15,775 nucleotides of DNA from CAYMTN01 sp964393335 (lineage in GTDB: Bacteria > Chloroflexota > Anaerolineae > Aggregatilineales > Aggregatilineaceae), in assembly GCA_964393335.1 (NCBI GenBank), contig CAYMTN010000125.1, positions 1-15,775 of the forward strand, given 5' to 3'. Both the position numbers and the translations under genes were made by a program. A model generated the notes under the pieces. That model did no database searches, was not told the DNA's origin, and was given only the letters and a program-made list of their open reading frames with translations. Below are positions 13,878-15,775 of the stretch, in pieces (positions within the stretch are counted from its first letter, which is position 1; each line of letters starts with the position of its first letter).

Positions 13878-14771
13878 ATGCCCACGCTGAACGACACGAT
13901 AGACAGCCTGACGAATACCGTGCTGACCGGTGAGTACGGCCTGGACGACGCCCTATCGGCGCTCGAAACGTGGATTGATGCGCACGCCGCCGCCATGACG
14001 TCCAACGAGCGCCAGCAGTTCAGCGCCACGCTGGACCAGGAAAGCAGCAACGACGACCGCTCGTTGATCCAGAGTGTGCTCAAACTGCACGCGACGCGCC
14101 TGCTCTACCGCTGGGATCGCCGGACCGCGCCCCCGTCGCCGCCGCCGGACGCCGGTCAGAATGCCTACATGCAAGCCCGGACCGCCTTCACGCAAGCCCT
14201 CAGCCAGAGCGAAGACGCGATCAACGAGGCCCGCATCGACATTGCGGTCGCCAACGCGCATCACCTGCTGGCCAACGTCGCGGCCAACCGTCACTGGCTC
14301 GACCGTGCCCTGGATCGTCTGCCCGACCTGGCCGCCATTGACCTCGTCCAGTTGGCCGAAGCCATCCCCGCCATGCCGCTGCCGCGCATGGGGCCGTTCA
14401 AGCGGCTGGGACTCAAGCTGATGGGCTTCAACTTTGACCGCCTCGCCCAGCAGAACGTCGAGAGTCTGGCCGGCATCGCCCACATGCAGATCAACCAGAT
14501 CATTTTGCTGTCGCACCTGCTGGGCACATCCTACCAGGCCATCCGCGAGCCGCAGCGCGCCAGACGCGCCTTTCGCATCGCCGCGCACTTGATCGTCCGG
14601 CACGGTGGCATGATGGCCATGCCCCCCGACCAACTGATCGAGATCGCTGAATCGATCCAGCGGACCGAGTCCGAAGCCGCTGGCGTGCTTGCCCGGCAGG
14701 CCTACGACGACTACCAGGCCAGCCAAAACGGGGCCGGGCTGGTCCGTGCCAGGGCGATTCTGGCCGGGTGA
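13878..14771 (+). CDS. Uncharacterised alpha-helical protein (297 aa)
   Basis: No family recognised. The reading frame is open from 13698, but I choose ATG 13878 because GAGG (13871-13874) and AAGG (13864-13867) precede it, a -10-like TACAAT lies 32 bp upstream, and the upstream 60 codons cross hairpins and look unlike protein. The protein is soluble, with no signal peptide or membrane segment. It is mainly helical: an acidic N-terminal half with LDDALSALETWID (22-34), a proline linker APPSPPPD (84-91), then long helices such as NEARIDIAVANAHHLLANVA and QINQIILLSHLLGTSY. A basic break, GPFKRLGLKLMGFNFDRL (171-188), sits in the middle. The look is of a helical-repeat (TPR-like) scaffold, but no exact TPR consensus is present. 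It ends in a bidirectional terminator facing the ferredoxin gene, so it is probably transcribed alone. Confidence 0.75.
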   Translation: MPTLNDTIDSLTNTVLTGEYGLDDALSALETWIDAHAAAMTSNERQQFSATLDQESSNDDRSLIQSVLKLHATRLLYRWDRRTAPPSPPPDAGQNAYMQARTAFTQALSQSEDAINEARIDIAVANAHHLLANVAANRHWLDRALDRLPDLAAIDLVQLAEAIPAMPLPRMGPFKRLGLKLMGFNFDRLAQQNVESLAGIAHMQINQIILLSHLLGTSYQAIREPQRARRAFRIAAHLIVRHGGMMAMPPDQLIEIAESIQRTESEAAGVLARQAYDDYQASQNGAGLVRARAILAG

Positions 14772-14846
14772 GATAATCAGGTCGCTGTGGGAAATGGGGT
14801 GATCGTGGTATGGCACGGCCTCAGGGCACGCGAGGACCACGACAAA

Positions 14847-14876
14847 AAAAGAGGATCGCCGGAGCGATCCTCTTTT
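14847..14876. terminator. Bidirectional intrinsic terminator between convergent genes
   Basis: GAGGATCGC (14851-14859) and GCGATCCTC (14864-14872) form a perfect stem with a 4-nt loop, flanked by A7 on the left (14844-14850) and T4 on the right (14873-14876). It ends the unknown gene on the plus strand and the ferredoxin on the minus strand. The run of seven A reads as seven T on the minus strand, so it should be stronger for the ferredoxin. Confidence 0.9.
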
Positions 14877-14899
14877 GTCATACTCACGCTGGCTGATCA

Positions 14900-15250
14900 T
14901 TATTCGGCTGAGTCGTAGCCAGGACCTTTTTCGAAGAAATCGTAGTTCGGCTGGATATCCACCGTCAGGTCGACGACTTCGCCGCCTGCGGCGTCAACTT
15001 GCTTGCCGGTTTCAAACGGAATACGGCCCTGGTTGGCCGCCATTTCGTAGGCATCCGGCACCTCGTCTTCAGGAAAGATCGCCTCAAACGGGCATTCCGG
15101 GATGCATGCGCCACAGTCAATACACGTCGCAGGATCGATGAAGTACCACGGCCACTCATTCGCCGGGAAACCGGGAATGATGCAGTCTACCGGGCAGACT
15201 TCAACGCATGCGCCGTCGCGCAGGCAAAGGCTGGTGATAATGTGTGTCAT
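14900..15250 (-). CDS. Ferredoxin with two iron-sulfur clusters and a C-terminal tail
   Basis: Electron carrier of the bacterial-type ferredoxin fold. 116 residues. First cluster motif: C9, C15, C19-P (CLRDGACVEVCP), with an extra C23; second: C43, C46, C49, C53-P (CIDCGACIPECP). In seven-iron ferredoxins of the FdxA type the first motif is C-x7-C-x3-CP; here the first gap is five residues, so a [3Fe-4S]/[4Fe-4S] arrangement is likely but with a shorter loop, and a 2[4Fe-4S] form is not excluded. About 60 residues follow the cluster domain, with PDAYEMAAN, GGEVVDLT and a GPGYDSAE ending. Start ATG 15250 has AAGGAG 10 nt upstream. It sits immediately downstream of a paralogue in the same orientation, but a terminator and its own promoter separate them. 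Confidence 0.93.
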   Translation of the reverse strand: MTHIITSLCLRDGACVEVCPVDCIIPGFPANEWPWYFIDPATCIDCGACIPECPFEAIFPEDEVPDAYEMAANQGRIPFETGKQVDAAGGEVVDLTVDIQPNYDFFEKGPGYDSAE

Positions 15251-15317
15251 AGTGTTTCTGCTCCTTAAAAGAGATTTATCCGTTCGGAAAAATCAGGGTG
15301 CCCGAACTTCTACGCCA

Positions 15318-15323
15318 ATTATA
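15318..15323 (-). promoter_or_regulatory. Putative -10 box for the downstream ferredoxin gene
   Basis: Minus strand reads GATGTATAATTGG, a perfect TATAAT about 68 bp before the ATG. A second candidate, TGGTATAGT, lies at 15356-15364 (extended -10), 106 bp or more upstream. Neither has a good -35. Either places the start after the upstream terminator, so this ferredoxin has its own promoter. Confidence 0.5.
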
Positions 15324-15375
15324 CATCGTTCGCGCGGTCCCCGTTTTTTGTTTTCACTATACCACACAACGGGAA

Positions 15376-15405
15376 AAAGGGACCATCCGGGGGGATGCTC
15401 CCTTT
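15376..15405 (-). terminator. Intrinsic terminator of the upstream ferredoxin gene
   Basis: On the minus strand AAAGGGA pairs with TCCCTTT (15399-15405 with 15376-15382), then one mismatch, then five more pairs (CATCC/GGATG) around a CCCC loop, followed by TTCCC as continuation of a five-T run. It lies 30 bp after the stop at 15435, between the two ferredoxins. Confidence 0.8.
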
Positions 15406-15434
15406 CGCCAATTCGATTCAGGTACAGGCGCGGC

Positions 15435-15775
15435 CTACGGGGCTGAATCGTAGCCGGGACCGGACTGGAAGAATTCGTAGTTGTATTGAATATCCGGCGT
15501 CAGATCCACGATCTCACCACCCTGGGCCGTATAACGCGCAGCGCCGTGCGGCGCACGTTCCTGACCGGCGGCCATCTCGTAAGCGTCGGGCACGTCATCT
15601 TCCGCAAAGATCGCCTCAAGCGGGCATTCGGTCGCACACGCGGCGCAGTCGATGCACGCATCGGGATCGATGTAGTACCAGGGCCAGTCGCTTTCAGGAA
15701 AACCGGGAATGATCGCTTCCGATGGGCAGGCATCCACGCACGCGCCATCGCGCAAGCACAGGCTGGTTACAACGT
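15435..15775 (-). CDS. Ferredoxin paralogue, 5' end cut off by window edge
   Basis: The reading frame enters from the right edge with VVTSLCLRDGACVDACP, which aligns with residues 4-20 of the neighbouring ferredoxin, so only about three N-terminal residues are missing and an in-frame TTG at 15755 is an internal leucine, not a start. Cluster motifs: C-x5-C-x3-CP at the front and CIDCAACATECP for the second cluster. It has SEA where the neighbour has VDC, so it lacks the extra cysteine. The tail matches too, with DVPDAYEMAA, GGEIVDLTPDIQ, and GPGYDSAP as the end. The two are clear tandem duplicates of nearly equal length that have since diverged (for example the segment HGAARYTAQ versus FETGKQVDA). 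Likely redox partners are not shown by the neighbours. Confidence 0.92.
   Translation of the reverse strand, partial: VVTSLCLRDGACVDACPSEAIIPGFPESDWPWYYIDPDACIDCAACATECPLEAIFAEDDVPDAYEMAAGQERAPHGAARYTAQGGEIVDLTPDIQYNYEFFQSGPGYDSAP

Noticed and set aside
13953..14900. 315-codon minus-strand frame opposite the unknown 297-aa gene
   Set aside because: It runs straight through the bidirectional terminator at 14847 and is Val/Gly/Arg/Asp-rich shadow sequence. The plus-strand reading has a ribosome site and -10 box, so I prefer it, though the plus gene itself lacks a known family.
1..15775. CRISPR array, tRNA/rRNA genes, transposase or phage genes
   Set aside because: No regularly spaced repeats, no cloverleaf or rRNA-like sequence, and no integrase, transposase or phage structural motifs were seen on either strand.

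Overview
The window is a high-GC, densely packed bacterial chromosome segment with no sign of phage or plasmid content. The mixture of an ADP-forming acetyl-CoA synthetase, a DRTGG-domain protein, an NfeD/flotillin pair, proline-linked LytM (M23) proteins, an A24 prepilin peptidase and paired ferredoxins with long C-terminal tails most resembles a Chloroflexota (Anaerolineae-like) genome. This is an impression from protein style, not from a search.

Layout: (1) 1-4272, minus strand: enolase (3' end cut off by the window edge), a phosphotransacetylase-family P-loop/DRTGG protein without the catalytic PTA domain, and a fused ADP-forming acyl-CoA synthetase. The transcription order is synthetase, DRTGG protein, enolase, which suggests a central carbon/acetate energy-conservation group. 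(2) 4273-7288, plus strand: a 351-bp divergent promoter region, a class I cysteine desulfurase with a TTG start, a ~310-bp non-coding element with terminal inverted repeats, and the tRNA 2-thiouridylase MnmA. Desulfurase and MnmA form a sulfur relay for tRNA U34 thiolation. (3) 7346-8465, minus strand: an aspartic prepilin peptidase lacking the N-terminal cysteines, preceded by a 58-aa membrane protein with a TTG start and a perfect Shine-Dalgarno. (4) 8466-8718: a compact divergent control region with opposing promoters, a 10-bp palindrome and direct repeats. (5) 8719-14771, plus strand: NfeD-like protein with a histidine-rich loop, flotillin, a membrane-anchored double LytM protein, a family 5 solute-binding protein, and an unrecognised helical protein. 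(6) 14900-15775, minus strand: two paralogous ferredoxins in tandem, each preceded or followed by clear promoter and terminator signals; the second is cut at its 5' end by the window edge.

The most interesting parts are the envelope region (4 and 5), in which a membrane-microdomain pair is divergently arranged with a reduced prepilin peptidase, the paired ferredoxins with a shortened first cluster motif, and the MITE-like element between the desulfurase and mnmA. Nothing here is demonstrably a wholly new system. The functional links between neighbouring genes are inferences from order and spacing.
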